Source: Rhodobacter sp.
GTDB lineage: Bacteria; Pseudomonadota; Alphaproteobacteria; Rhodobacterales; Rhodobacteraceae
Length of the DNA: 64,000 nt
Direction of reading: 5' to 3'
Assembly (NCBI GenBank): GCA_020637555.1
Contig: JACKKF010000007.1
Span: 82,616 to 146,615, forward strand
The position numbers were made by a program, and so were the translations under genes. Of the stretch, positions 25,274 through 34,202 are shown in pieces. Numbering within the stretch: the stretch's first letter is position 1; each line of letters opens with the position of its first letter. The notes beneath the pieces are model-generated. The model saw nothing but the letters and a program-made list of their open reading frames with translations, was not told the origin of the DNA and did not search any database.

Positions 25274-26122
25274 CTATCGGCGCTGGTCCAGCCAGGTGCT
25301 GATCGCCATGGCGACCTCGGCCGGTTTCTGGTGGCAGATCCAGTGGTCGGCCCCCGGAATGCGCCGGACCGTCAGGTCGGGGCACCAGGCATCCAGACCG
25401 TCCAGGCAGACGGGCAGCAACGCGGTGTCGTCCTCGCCCCAGAGAACCAGGTGCGGCGGGCGTATCAGCCCGGCGTCGACCGGAAGCAGCGGCAGGTCCA
25501 GCGGTCTTCCGGCCTCGGCCACCCGCAGCGGTGTCGCGCGATACCAGTTCACCATGCCGGTCAGCCGCCCGGGGCGGGACCATTCGGCGCGATAGGCCTC
25601 CAGCACCGGACCCGACAGCCAGCGCATGTCCATCCTGGCCGCGAACAGGCGCTGCAATCCGGCGAAGCCATCGGCTGCGAGGCGCTCCTCGGCCCTGGGG
25701 TCGCGCAGGTATTCGATATAGGCCGAGGCCACGGATTGCGCGCCGCCCTTGGCCAGTTCGCGCTGGAACGGGCCGGGGTGGACGCCATTGACCACGATCA
25801 GCGCCGAGACCAGATCGGGGCGCCGGATCGCCAGCGCATAGGCGACCGCCGCGCCCCAGTCATGCGCCACCACGGGCAAGGGCGCGCCGATCTCGTCGAT
25901 CAGCGCGGCGATGTCGCCGGTCAGCGCGCCGATGCGATAGGCCTCGACCTCGGGCGGGGCGGGGCTCAGGCCATAGCCGCGCTGATCGGGGGCGATGCAG
26001 CGATAGCCCGGCAGATGCGCGGCGACCTCGGCCCAGGCGCCGCCGTATTCGGGAAAGCCATGCAGCAGCAGGAGCGGCGGGGCGTCAGGCGGTCCCCAGG
26101 TGTGCAGGTGAAGCGCGGTCAT
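25274..26122 (-). CDS. Alpha/beta hydrolase, epoxide-hydrolase-like
   Basis: A 282-residue hydrolase: oxyanion loop LLHGFPEYGGAW (residues 18-29), the nucleophile motif VVAHDWGAAVAYALA with Asp in place of Ser (as in epoxide hydrolases and dehalogenases), a cap region, LWGEDDTALLP for the acid and GADHWICHQKP for the His. The substrate is unknown. It lies upstream of the MarR gene on the same strand, 140 bases apart, so cotranscription is possible. Confidence 0.87.
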   Translation of the reverse strand: MTALHLHTWGPPDAPPLLLLHGFPEYGGAWAEVAAHLPGYRCIAPDQRGYGLSPAPPEVEAYRIGALTGDIAALIDEIGAPLPVVAHDWGAAVAYALAIRRPDLVSALIVVNGVHPGPFQRELAKGGAQSVASAYIEYLRDPRAEERLAADGFAGLQRLFAARMDMRWLSGPVLEAYRAEWSRPGRLTGMVNWYRATPLRVAEAGRPLDLPLLPVDAGLIRPPHLVLWGEDDTALLPVCLDGLDAWCPDLTVRRIPGADHWICHQKPAEVAMAISTWLDQRR

Positions 26123-26336
26123 GCGGGCAAGCGTGGCGCGGCAGCCCCCGGGCTGTCAACGCTTGACGCGGCGGCGGGGCGCGGCGATGGTGGGCCCATG
26201 ACCCGCACCGGCCCTCAGCACGCCCGTTCTTACCGCGCCTGACAGCGCGGGCGGTTCTGTTCACCATGACGATCCACGCCCTCGCGCCGCCCCTGCGGCC
26301 CAAGGGGGCGCGGGCGGCCCCAGACCGGAGCCCCGG

Positions 26337-26759
26337 ATGATCCACCCCGCCACGCCTGACGATCTGCCCCGCCTGCTGCCGATGGTCCATGCGCTTGCCG
26401 CCCATCACGGCGACCCGGCAGCCTGCACGCTGGACGACCTGCACCGCGACCTGTTTGGACCGCGGGCCTTTCTGAGCGTGCTGATGGCCGAGGGTGGCTA
26501 TACCGCGCTCTACCCGGTCGCGCAGCTTCACTGGGGCCTGCGCGGGGTCGAGATGCACCACCTCTTTGTCACGCCCGCACAGCGCGGGGCCGGGCTGGGA
26601 CGGGCGCTGGTGCAGGCCGCCGTTGCGCAGGCAAAGACCCAGGGCGCGCGCTTTCTGACGCTGGGCACGCACCCCGCGAATGACCGGGCGCGGGCGTTCT
26701 ACGCCGCGCTGGGGTTCGACCGGATCGACCCGGGGCCGCGCCTCAGGCTCAAGTTCTGA
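26337..26759 (+). CDS. GNAT N-acetyltransferase
   Basis: A 140-residue single-domain acetyltransferase with the acetyl-CoA loop VTPAQRGAGLGRALVQAA near residue 80 and the final strand TLGTHPANDRARAFYAALGF. The substrate cannot be deduced. It stands about 210 bases from its divergent neighbour, in a region where I see no other feature. Confidence 0.87.
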   Translation: MIHPATPDDLPRLLPMVHALAAHHGDPAACTLDDLHRDLFGPRAFLSVLMAEGGYTALYPVAQLHWGLRGVEMHHLFVTPAQRGAGLGRALVQAAVAQAKTQGARFLTLGTHPANDRARAFYAALGFDRIDPGPRLRLKF

Positions 26760-26810
26760 CTTGCGCCCACCGGCGCCCGGGGCCACCTTGCCCAAAATGG
26801 AGGAATACCG

Positions 26811-27104
26811 ATGCCGAAAGCCTATTGGGTCGCCCATGTCGATGTCGAAGACCCCGAGATCTATGCGAAATATCGCGAGGCGAATGCCGTAGCCTTCGGC
26901 AAATACGGAGCCCGGTTCCTGATCCGCGGGGCGCCCCATCAGCAGATGGAGGGCGACTGCCGCGCCCGCACCGTGGTGATCGAGTTCAAGGACATGGAAA
27001 CGGCGCTGGCGTGCTTCCACTCGCCCGAATATCAGGCGGCCAAGGCGATCCGCGACCCGATCTCGACCGCTGACATGGTCATTGTCGAAGGGTATGAGGG
27101 CTAG
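26811..27104 (+). CDS. DUF1330 protein
   Basis: A 97-residue protein of the dimeric ferredoxin-like DUF1330 family (MPKAYWVAHVDVEDPEIYAKY at the start, VVIEFKDMETALACFHSPEY later). Its role is unknown. The start follows GGAGGA. It is 51 bases downstream of the acetyltransferase and may be cotranscribed with it. Confidence 0.88.
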   Translation: MPKAYWVAHVDVEDPEIYAKYREANAVAFGKYGARFLIRGAPHQQMEGDCRARTVVIEFKDMETALACFHSPEYQAAKAIRDPISTADMVIVEGYEG

Positions 27105-27157
27105 TCAAGCGCGCCGCCCCGGCCTATACCGGCGCCGTTCCAGCGACGGATAAGACC

Positions 27158-27745
27158 ATGCGCAGCGCCACCATCACCCGCAAGACCAGCGAGACCGAGA
27201 TCACCGTCACGCTCGATGTCGACGGCACGGGCCGTTATGACAACCAGACCGGGGTCGGCTTCTTTGATCACATGCTGGACCAGTTGGCCCGGCACGCGCT
27301 GTTCGACCTGACCGTCCGCGCCGACGGCGACCTGCATATCGACGATCACCACACGGTCGAGGACACGGGCATCGCCATCGGTCAGGCCCTTGCGCGGGCG
27401 CTGGGCGACAAGCGGGGCATCCGGCGTTACGGGGAATGCACGCTGCCGATGGATGACGCCCAGGTGCGCTGTGCGCTCGATCTGTCGGGGCGGCCGTTCC
27501 TGGTGTGGAACGTCAGCCTGCCCACGCAGAAGATCGGCACCTTCGACACCGAACTGGTGCGCGAATTCTTCCAGGCCTTCAGCACGCATGGCGGCATCAC
27601 GCTGCATCTGGATCAGGTGCACGGCGTGAACAGCCACCACATTGCCGAAGCCGCGTTCAAGGCCGTGGCCCGCGCCCTGCGCGACGCCTGCGAGATCGAC
27701 CCGCGCAAGGCCGACGCCGTGCCCTCGACCAAGGGCACGCTGTAG
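27158..27745 (+). CDS. hisB: Imidazoleglycerol-phosphate dehydratase
   Basis: HisB (195 residues, monofunctional) dehydrates imidazole glycerol phosphate in histidine synthesis. The metal-binding blocks are FFDHMLDQLARHALFD, DDHHTVEDTGIAIG, and VNSHHIAEAAFKAVARAL near the end. hisH follows after three bases, as is usual in this group; hisA and hisF are not in the window next to them. Confidence 0.97.
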   Translation: MRSATITRKTSETEITVTLDVDGTGRYDNQTGVGFFDHMLDQLARHALFDLTVRADGDLHIDDHHTVEDTGIAIGQALARALGDKRGIRRYGECTLPMDDAQVRCALDLSGRPFLVWNVSLPTQKIGTFDTELVREFFQAFSTHGGITLHLDQVHGVNSHHIAEAAFKAVARALRDACEIDPRKADAVPSTKGTL

Positions 27746-27748
27746 GCC

Positions 27749-28387
27749 ATGCTGACGGTTCTGGTCGACTACGAAAGCGGCAATCTGCATTCGGCGCAGA
27801 AGGCCTTTGAACGCATGGCGCGTGAAACCGATGGCGGCACCGTGCTGGTCAGCAACCGGCCCGAGGATGTCTTGCGCGCCGACCGCATCGTGCTGCCCGG
27901 CGACGGCGCCTTTCCGGCGTGCCGGCGGGAACTGGCGGCCGTGCCCGGCATGGTCGACGCCCTGACCGAGGCCGTGATCCAGCGCGGGCGCCCCTTTCTG
28001 GGCATTTGCGTGGGGATGCAGTTGCTGGCGACGACCGGGCACGAATATGCCGAAACGCCGGGTCTGGGCTGGATCGGTGGCGATGTGCGGCGCATCACCC
28101 CCTCCGACCCTGCGCTGAAGGTGCCGCACATGGGATGGAACGACATGGTTCTGGATCGGCCCCACCCGGTTCTGGCCGGGCTGGCGACGGGCGATCACGC
28201 CTATTTCGTTCATTCCTACCGGTTTCAGGTGGCCGATCCCGCGCATCTGCTGGCGCATGTGGAGTATGGCGGACCGGTCACGGCCATTGTCGGGCGGGAC
28301 ACCATTCTGGGCACCCAGTTCCATCCGGAAAAGAGCCAGGCGGCGGGACTCCGCCTGATCGGGAATTTCCTGGGCTGGCGGCCCTGA
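27749..28387 (+). CDS. hisH: Imidazole glycerol phosphate synthase, glutaminase subunit
   Basis: HisH (212 residues) provides ammonia to HisF. The amidotransferase nucleophile Cys is in FLGICVGMQLLA, the PGDGAFPACR oxyanion region is near residue 50, and the His-Glu pair is in GTQFHPEKSQ near the end. It pairs with hisB. The gap after it (28388-28458) carries the ribosome site of murA. Confidence 0.96.
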   Translation: MLTVLVDYESGNLHSAQKAFERMARETDGGTVLVSNRPEDVLRADRIVLPGDGAFPACRRELAAVPGMVDALTEAVIQRGRPFLGICVGMQLLATTGHEYAETPGLGWIGGDVRRITPSDPALKVPHMGWNDMVLDRPHPVLAGLATGDHAYFVHSYRFQVADPAHLLAHVEYGGPVTAIVGRDTILGTQFHPEKSQAAGLRLIGNFLGWRP

Positions 28388-28458
28388 GCGCACGGTATTG
28401 TCGGTTTTCGTGAGGGCAGAGTTTTGCTAGCTCTCGCTCAAAGGGCAGAGGGTAGAGA

Positions 28459-29769
28459 ATGGCGCAGGCGCAACCGCACGAACGCATCCAGTATATTGTC
28501 GAAGGCGGACACCGGCTTTCGGGCACGATCGAGCCGTCGGGCAACAAGAACGCCGCGCTGCCGATCGTGGCGGCGGCGCTGCTCACCGACCAGACGGTCA
28601 CCTTGACCAATGTGCCGCGCATCCGCGACATCGAGGTTTTGGTCGAACTGATCCAGTCGGTCGGGGCCGAGGCGCGCTGGCTGGAGCGCAACGCGCTCGA
28701 AATCCGCGCCGCCCATCTGCGCCCCGCCGATCTGGACCCCGATCTCTGTGCACGGGTGCGGGCCTCGATCCTGCTGGCCGGGCCGATGCTGGCGCGCTGC
28801 GGCGAGGTCGTCCTGCCGCCGCCCGGTGGGGACGTGATCGGCCGGCGCCGGGTGGATACGCATTTCCTGGCGCTGGAACAGCTGGGTGCCGAGATCAGCG
28901 TCAACGGGCACTACCGCTTCAAGGCCGCGACGTTGCGCGGCGCGGATGTGTTCCTGGACGAACCCTCGGTCACCGCGACTGAAAATGCGCTTTGCGCCGC
29001 GGTTTGCGCCGAGGGCGTGACGATCCTGCGCAACTGCGCGTCCGAGCCCCATGTGCAGGATCTCGCGCGGTTCCTGATGGCGATGGGGGCGACGATCGAA
29101 GGGGTCGGCACCAACACCATGACCATTCACGGTGGGGCCCGGCTGACCGGTTGCACCCATCGGATCGGCACCGATCACATCGAGGTCGGCTCGCTGATCG
29201 GCCTGGCGGCGGTCACGAAATCCGAGATCACGATCCGGAATGCGGGGGTCGAGCATCTGCGCTCGACACTCATGGGGTTCGGCCGTCTGGGCATCCGCTG
29301 CGAGGTGCGTGGCGACGATCTGTTCATTCCCGCCGATCAGGAAATGCGCGTGCAGGCGGACTTTGGCGGCCATATCCCGACGATTTCGGACCAGCCTTGG
29401 CCTGCTTTTCCGGCTGACACGATGTCCATCGCCATCGTGACCGCCACCCAATGCGAAGGGGTGGTGATGATGTTCGAAAAAATGTTCGAAAGCCGGATGT
29501 TCTTTGTGGACAAGCTGATCGCCATGGGCGCGCGGATCGTGCTGTGTGACCCGCATCGCGCAATCGTTGCCGGTCCGTCGGCGATGCGTGGTTCGCGGCT
29601 GGAAAGCCCGGACATCCGCGCCGGCATGGCGATGCTGATCGCCGCGATGTGTGCCGAGGGGACCTCGACCATCAACAACGCGCAGCAGATCGAACGCGGC
29701 TATGAACGCATTGACGAACGTCTGAATGCGATGGGCGCGAAGATCACCCGCGTGCCGCCGCGCGGCTGA
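28459..29769 (+). CDS. murA: UDP-N-acetylglucosamine 1-carboxyvinyltransferase with an Asp catalytic-loop residue
   Basis: MurA (436 residues) transfers enolpyruvate to UDP-GlcNAc, the first step of peptidoglycan synthesis. EPSGNKNAALPIVAAALLT is the N-terminal signature and GYERIDERLNAMGAKI is near the end. In the mobile loop the usual catalytic Cys is replaced by Asp (PPGGDVIGRRRVD, Asp at residue 125). This replacement is known to give fosfomycin-insensitive enzyme in Mycobacterium and Chlamydia. A paralogue with the normal Cys may exist elsewhere, so this could be the sole MurA or a second copy. Confidence 0.94.
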   Translation: MAQAQPHERIQYIVEGGHRLSGTIEPSGNKNAALPIVAAALLTDQTVTLTNVPRIRDIEVLVELIQSVGAEARWLERNALEIRAAHLRPADLDPDLCARVRASILLAGPMLARCGEVVLPPPGGDVIGRRRVDTHFLALEQLGAEISVNGHYRFKAATLRGADVFLDEPSVTATENALCAAVCAEGVTILRNCASEPHVQDLARFLMAMGATIEGVGTNTMTIHGGARLTGCTHRIGTDHIEVGSLIGLAAVTKSEITIRNAGVEHLRSTLMGFGRLGIRCEVRGDDLFIPADQEMRVQADFGGHIPTISDQPWPAFPADTMSIAIVTATQCEGVVMMFEKMFESRMFFVDKLIAMGARIVLCDPHRAIVAGPSAMRGSRLESPDIRAGMAMLIAAMCAEGTSTINNAQQIERGYERIDERLNAMGAKITRVPPRG

Positions 29770-29810
29770 GGCGCGGCGTCGCGGCCGGTGCCACCGGCCG
29801 GGCGCGGTGG

Positions 29811-31424
29811 TCAGACCCCCTCGTCGAAGGGTTCGAAACTGTCCGGACTGGCGCGGCGCCACCGTTTGAGATAGCCGAAGCGTTCGTCATCCTCGCGCAG
29901 CAGGAAGCCGTCGGGCATGTAGGGATAGACGTCTTCGCCGGTGACCATCTCGCGCTCGTTCTCGCGCATCATCAGGTGCCAGGGCAAAAAGCCCGACGGG
30001 TGCGTCAGACCGGCGGCCCCGGTCATGTCGCCCAGGGCTTTGAGCGTGTTGCGATGGAAGTTGGCGACGCGCTGGGCCTTGTCGGGAACGACCAGCGCGC
30101 GCTGGCGGCTCTTGTCCTGGGTGGCAACCCCGGTCGGGCAGTGATTGGTGTGGCATGACTGGGCCTGGATGCAGCCGATCGAGAACATGAAGCCGCGCGC
30201 CGAATTGGCCCAGTCGGCGCCGAGGGCCAGGGCCTTTGCGATGTCGAAGGCGGTGACCAGCTTGGCCGATGCGCCGATCCTGACCCTGTCGCGCAGGCCG
30301 GCGCCCCGCAGCGCGTTATGGGCAAAGGTCAGCCCGTCGACCAGCGGCATCCCCATGTGATTGGCGAATTCCAGCGGTGCCGCGCCAGTGCCGCCTTCCT
30401 TGCCATCGATGACGATGAAGTCGGGCGTGATGCCGGTTTTCAGCATCGCCTTGACCATGCACATGAATTCGCGCCGGTGACCGATGCACAGCTTGAAGCC
30501 GACGGGCTTTCCATCCGACAGCTCGCGCAGCCGGGCGATGAATTCCATCAGTTCCACGGGGGTCGAAAACGCCGAATGGCCGTCGGGCGAATGGCAATCC
30601 ACGCCCATCGGCACGCCGCGCGCCTCGGCGATCTCGGGGGTGATCTTGGCGGCCGGAAGGATGCCGCCTTGCCCCGGTTTCGCGCCCTGGCTCAGCTTGA
30701 TCTCGATCATCTTGACCTGCGGGTCGGCGGCGACGGCGCGAAACTTTTCGGGGTCGAACTGGCCGTCGGGCGTGCGGCAGCCGAAATAGCCGGTGCCGAC
30801 CTCATAGATCAGATCGCCGCCGCCTTCGCGGTGATAGCGCGAGATCCCCCCTTCGCCGGTGTCCTGCGCGAAGCCGCCGATCCTTGCACCCCGGTTGAGG
30901 GCCGAGATCGCGTTGGCGGAGAGCGCGCCAAAGGACATCGCCGAGATGTTGTAAAGCGACAGGTCATACGGATGCTTGCAGTCGGGCCCGCCGACGAGCA
31001 CGCGAAAATCGGTGTTCTCGATCTTTCGCGGGCGGATCGAGTGGGTCAGCCATTGATACCCGCCATCATAGACGCTGACCTTGGTGCCAAAGGGGCGCTT
31101 GTCCTCGACATTCTTGGACCGCTGATAGACGATGTTGCGCGCCTCGCGGGTGAAGGGTTCCTCGTCGAAATCGCTTTCCAGCAGATACTGGCGGATTTCC
31201 GGGCGGATCATCTCGAAGAAATAGCGCAGGTGGCCCAGGATCGGATAATTGCGCAAGATCGCGTGCCGCGATTGCAGCATGTCATAGATCCCCAAAGCGG
31301 CCAGCGCGCCGAAGATCACCAGGGGCAACCAGAACGCGCCCGACCAGGTCAGCGCGATGGCCGAGACCAGGGTCAGCACGACGCAGGCGATGAGGGTGGA
31401 AAAGCGCAGCAGGCGCGAAATCAT
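29811..31424 (-). CDS. FMN-binding glutamate synthase-family protein (GltB domain 2-like)
   Basis: A 537-residue protein with two N-terminal membrane helices (about residues 7-46), then a complete glutamate synthase central/FMN-like domain: YNISAMSFGALSANAISALN, IEIKLSQGAKPGQGG, FIVIDGKEGGTGAAPLEF and the iron-sulfur region GCIQAQSCHTNHCPTG. It lacks the amidotransferase domain of true GltB. Homologues of this membrane-tethered type are common in proteobacteria; their reaction is not established. Confidence 0.88.
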   Translation of the reverse strand: MISRLLRFSTLIACVVLTLVSAIALTWSGAFWLPLVIFGALAALGIYDMLQSRHAILRNYPILGHLRYFFEMIRPEIRQYLLESDFDEEPFTREARNIVYQRSKNVEDKRPFGTKVSVYDGGYQWLTHSIRPRKIENTDFRVLVGGPDCKHPYDLSLYNISAMSFGALSANAISALNRGARIGGFAQDTGEGGISRYHREGGGDLIYEVGTGYFGCRTPDGQFDPEKFRAVAADPQVKMIEIKLSQGAKPGQGGILPAAKITPEIAEARGVPMGVDCHSPDGHSAFSTPVELMEFIARLRELSDGKPVGFKLCIGHRREFMCMVKAMLKTGITPDFIVIDGKEGGTGAAPLEFANHMGMPLVDGLTFAHNALRGAGLRDRVRIGASAKLVTAFDIAKALALGADWANSARGFMFSIGCIQAQSCHTNHCPTGVATQDKSRQRALVVPDKAQRVANFHRNTLKALGDMTGAAGLTHPSGFLPWHLMMRENEREMVTGEDVYPYMPDGFLLREDDERFGYLKRWRRASPDSFEPFDEGV

Positions 31425-31573
31425 GACAGCTCCCGTTTCGACGCCCCGGTTCGGGTGCGTCCGTGGCGGGCAGTCTGATCCGCGGGTGTTGCGAAACGGT
31501 GAAGGCCGCCAGGCGCGTCGGGGCTTTCGGGAACCCTAGCCAGACAGGGCCTGTGTGGCCACCCTGAATCGGG

Positions 31574-32371
31574 TCAGCGGAACTGAGGCGTGCGCTTCTG
31601 CATACCGGCCATGACGGCCTCGATCTGGTTGGCAGAGCCGATGATCGCCGCCTGCAGCCGCGCTTCCAGGGCGAGTTGTGCATCATCGCCGGGCCAGGCC
31701 GCGCGCACCAGCGCCTTGGCGCCGCGCGTGGCCTCGGGCGAGCGGGCGGCGATGTCGCGCGCCAGGGCACGGGCCGCGTCCAGCGGGCGTTCGGCGGTGC
31801 GCGTGACCAGACCCAGGGACTGGGCCTCGGGCGCCTGCAGGACACGGGCGGACAGGATCAGGTCCAGCGCCTGATCGGCGCGCATCAGCCCGGGCAGCAG
31901 TTTCGTAAGCCCCATGTCGGGGATCAGGCCCCAGCGCATTTCCATGATGGAAAGCTGGGTATCGGGTGCCGCGATGCGCATGTCCGCCCCCAGCGCCAGC
32001 TGCATTCCGGCGCCATAGGCGACGCCGTGCAGCGCCGCGATCACTGGCACCGGCAGATCGGCCCAGACGGTGCAAGGGCGTTGAAAGCGGTTCGCCGCCT
32101 GCCCCGGCGGGGGCGCGACGATCTCGGCCCGCAGGGCATCGAGCCGGCCGGCGAACCCTGCCAGCATCGCCGTGTCGATCCCCGCGCTGAACGCCCGTCC
32201 GGCACCGGTCAGGACCACGGCGCGCAGGCCGGGTTCCTCCATCAGGCGCTCGCCGGCCCGGGCGACCTGCGTGAACATCGCCTCGTCCCAGGCGTTCATC
32301 TTTTCGGCGCGGTTCAGGGTGACCTCGGCCACGCCGTTTTCGATGGTGATCGTTACGCGGTTGTCGGTCAT
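31574..32371 (-). CDS. Enoyl-CoA hydratase/isomerase-family protein
   Basis: A 265-residue crotonase-fold enzyme starting MTDNRVTITIENGVAEVTLN. The oxyanion hole residues come from GRAFSAGIDTAM and HGVAYGAGMQLALGADMRIA, and the catalytic Glu pair position shows MRWGLIPDMGL. The substrate is unknown. Upstream, 98 bases separate it from cdsA, so it probably has its own promoter or ends the cdsA transcript. Confidence 0.87.
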   Translation of the reverse strand: MTDNRVTITIENGVAEVTLNRAEKMNAWDEAMFTQVARAGERLMEEPGLRAVVLTGAGRAFSAGIDTAMLAGFAGRLDALRAEIVAPPPGQAANRFQRPCTVWADLPVPVIAALHGVAYGAGMQLALGADMRIAAPDTQLSIMEMRWGLIPDMGLTKLLPGLMRADQALDLILSARVLQAPEAQSLGLVTRTAERPLDAARALARDIAARSPEATRGAKALVRAAWPGDDAQLALEARLQAAIIGSANQIEAVMAGMQKRTPQFR

Positions 32372-32469
32372 GGCGTGCTCTCCCGGTCTCAGGCCCCCGG
32401 GATCGGGCGCCTGGTGTCACGGCACGCTGACGCAGGCGTGGCGCCCGGGCAAGCGGAACGTGGCGGCAG

Positions 32470-33411
32470 TCAGGTCGTGAACCACCACAGCCGCGTCAGG
32501 TGGAAAAAGGCGGGTGCGGCAAAGATGACGCTGTCCAGTTGATCCAGGAACCCGCCCTGTCCCGGGATCAGATGCGACCAGTCGCGCAAGCCGCGGTCCC
32601 GCTTGATCGCGCGCAGCACCAGGCTGCCGGCCTGTCCCGTGGCCGAGGCGCCCGCCGCCATGGCCGCCGCCGCCAGCGGACCGAAGGGCGTGATCCAGAA
32701 CAGCGCCAGCCCGAGGGCGCCCGCGGCTGCCATGCCCCACAGGGCGCCCTGCCAGGTCTTTGACGACAGGCCAGGCACGATCCGTCGCCGGCCCAGGCGC
32801 CGGCCCAGGTAGAAATCCGCAAGGTCCCCGGTCTGCACGACCAGCACGAGAAAGGCGATCAGCAGCAGGCCGCGCCCCTCGGCGCCGGGCAGTTCCAGCC
32901 ACATCAGCGCGGGAATGTGGCTGAGACAGAACACCGCGATCATGAGGCCCCACTGGGTTTCGGACACCCGCGCCAGAAACCGCTCGGTCGAGCCCCGCAG
33001 AACCGTCACGAAGGGCAGCAGCAAGAACACATAGACCGGAATGAACACGGTAAAGGTGCGTTGCAGGTCAAAGAAAACCAGCAGGAACTGCGCCGGAAGC
33101 AGGACATAGAACGCCAGCGCCAGCGTCAGGTGATCGGCGCGGCTGCGTGACGAATAGGTGTAGAATTCGCGCAGCGCGGCGAATGATGCCGTGGCGAACA
33201 GCAGGATCACCGCCCACCGCCCCGCCAGCATCGCCAGGGTGAAAAGGATCGCCATCGCCCACCAGCTGTCGACACGGGCCATGAAGACCTCGACCGTGGG
33301 ATCGGGAACGGCCCGGCGCGCGCGCATCCGGTCGCCCAGCGCGGTGAGCCCCAGCAGCAGCAGCGCGACGGCCAGCGCCAGAAGGGCGATATCGCGGGTG
33401 AGCGGGCTCAT
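32470..33411 (-). CDS. cdsA: Phosphatidate cytidylyltransferase
   Basis: CdsA-like protein (313 residues) with about eight membrane helices and the C-terminal signature IKRDRGLRDWSHLIPGQGGF followed by DQLDSVIFA. It makes CDP-diacylglycerol from phosphatidate and CTP. The start overlaps the plsC stop (ATGA), so acylation of the glycerol backbone and activation of its product are coupled. The frame reads on to 33522 without support. A second cdsA elsewhere is likely, because the housekeeping gene normally lies near frr/uppS. Confidence 0.9.
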   Translation of the reverse strand: MSPLTRDIALLALAVALLLLGLTALGDRMRARRAVPDPTVEVFMARVDSWWAMAILFTLAMLAGRWAVILLFATASFAALREFYTYSSRSRADHLTLALAFYVLLPAQFLLVFFDLQRTFTVFIPVYVFLLLPFVTVLRGSTERFLARVSETQWGLMIAVFCLSHIPALMWLELPGAEGRGLLLIAFLVLVVQTGDLADFYLGRRLGRRRIVPGLSSKTWQGALWGMAAAGALGLALFWITPFGPLAAAAMAAGASATGQAGSLVLRAIKRDRGLRDWSHLIPGQGGFLDQLDSVIFAAPAFFHLTRLWWFTT

Positions 33412-34061
33412 GCCGTGTCCTCGGGGCGCAGGGCCAGCAGGGCCTCGGCGGCGCGGGTCAGGAAGGTGCCACGGTCCTCGTCCTGGCGCAGGGTGACCGG
33501 ATCGCCAAAGATGACGCTGCACATCAGCGGCAGCGGGATCACCTCGCCCTTGGGCATGACCGCGTTCAGGTTCGCGATCCAGGTCGGCACCAGTTCGACC
33601 TCGGGGCGCGCGCGCGCGATGTTGAACAGCCCCGCCTTGAAGGGTTTCAACGGTTCCGGCCCCTGGTTGCGCAGGCCTTCGGGAAACAGGATCAGGGAAT
33701 CGCCCTGATCCAGTGCGGCCAGGATGGCGGCCATCGGGTCCTCGGTCCGGGCCTCGGGGCGGCGGTCGATCAGCACGGCGCGAAACACGTCGGCCCCGGC
33801 GAATCGGCGCAATCCGCTGGTCAGCCAGTAGTCCGCCGCCGCGACGGGGCGCGTGCGCTGGCGCAACGCGTGGGGCAGGACCGACCAGATCATCGGCATG
33901 TCGGCATTCGAGACGTGGTTCGCGAAATAGACCCGTTGGCGTGGCGCCGGCCCGACGCCGCGCCAGTCCGCGTGCACGGCTGTGATCGCACGCGCGAACA
34001 GCACCAGGGCTTGTCCGGTCACGCGGGCGGCCAGTCGCCGAAAGGGGGTGGTCCAGGTCAT
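33408..34061 (-). CDS. 1-acyl-sn-glycerol-3-phosphate acyltransferase-like protein
   Basis: A 217-residue PlsC-family protein with the catalytic HX4D motif ANHVSNADMP (about residues 48-57) and FPEGLRNQG. A short hydrophobic stretch near the N-terminus anchors it in the membrane. It is translationally coupled to cdsA. The start is the ATG at 34061; an in-frame extension to 34124 has no ribosome site. It may be a dedicated acyltransferase rather than the housekeeping enzyme. Confidence 0.88.
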   Translation of the reverse strand: MTWTTPFRRLAARVTGQALVLFARAITAVHADWRGVGPAPRQRVYFANHVSNADMPMIWSVLPHALRQRTRPVAAADYWLTSGLRRFAGADVFRAVLIDRRPEARTEDPMAAILAALDQGDSLILFPEGLRNQGPEPLKPFKAGLFNIARARPEVELVPTWIANLNAVMPKGEVIPLPLMCSVIFGDPVTLRQDEDRGTFLTRAAEALLALRPEDTA

Positions 34062-34202
34062 GGTGGCATCATGCGACGGCCCGGGCGCGATGCCTAGCAT
34101 CTTTGCAGCGCACCGCCGATCCACACAACCGTGAGAGCCGCTTGCCTTGTGCCCGACTCGGTCGATGCTATCATGGGTCCGTATTCGGGGTCGGAGGTGC
34201 GT

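Noticed and set aside
29770..29810. GC hairpin (ccggtgccaccgg) after murA as a terminator
   Set aside because: The stem is short and lacks a T-tract, so I do not call it.
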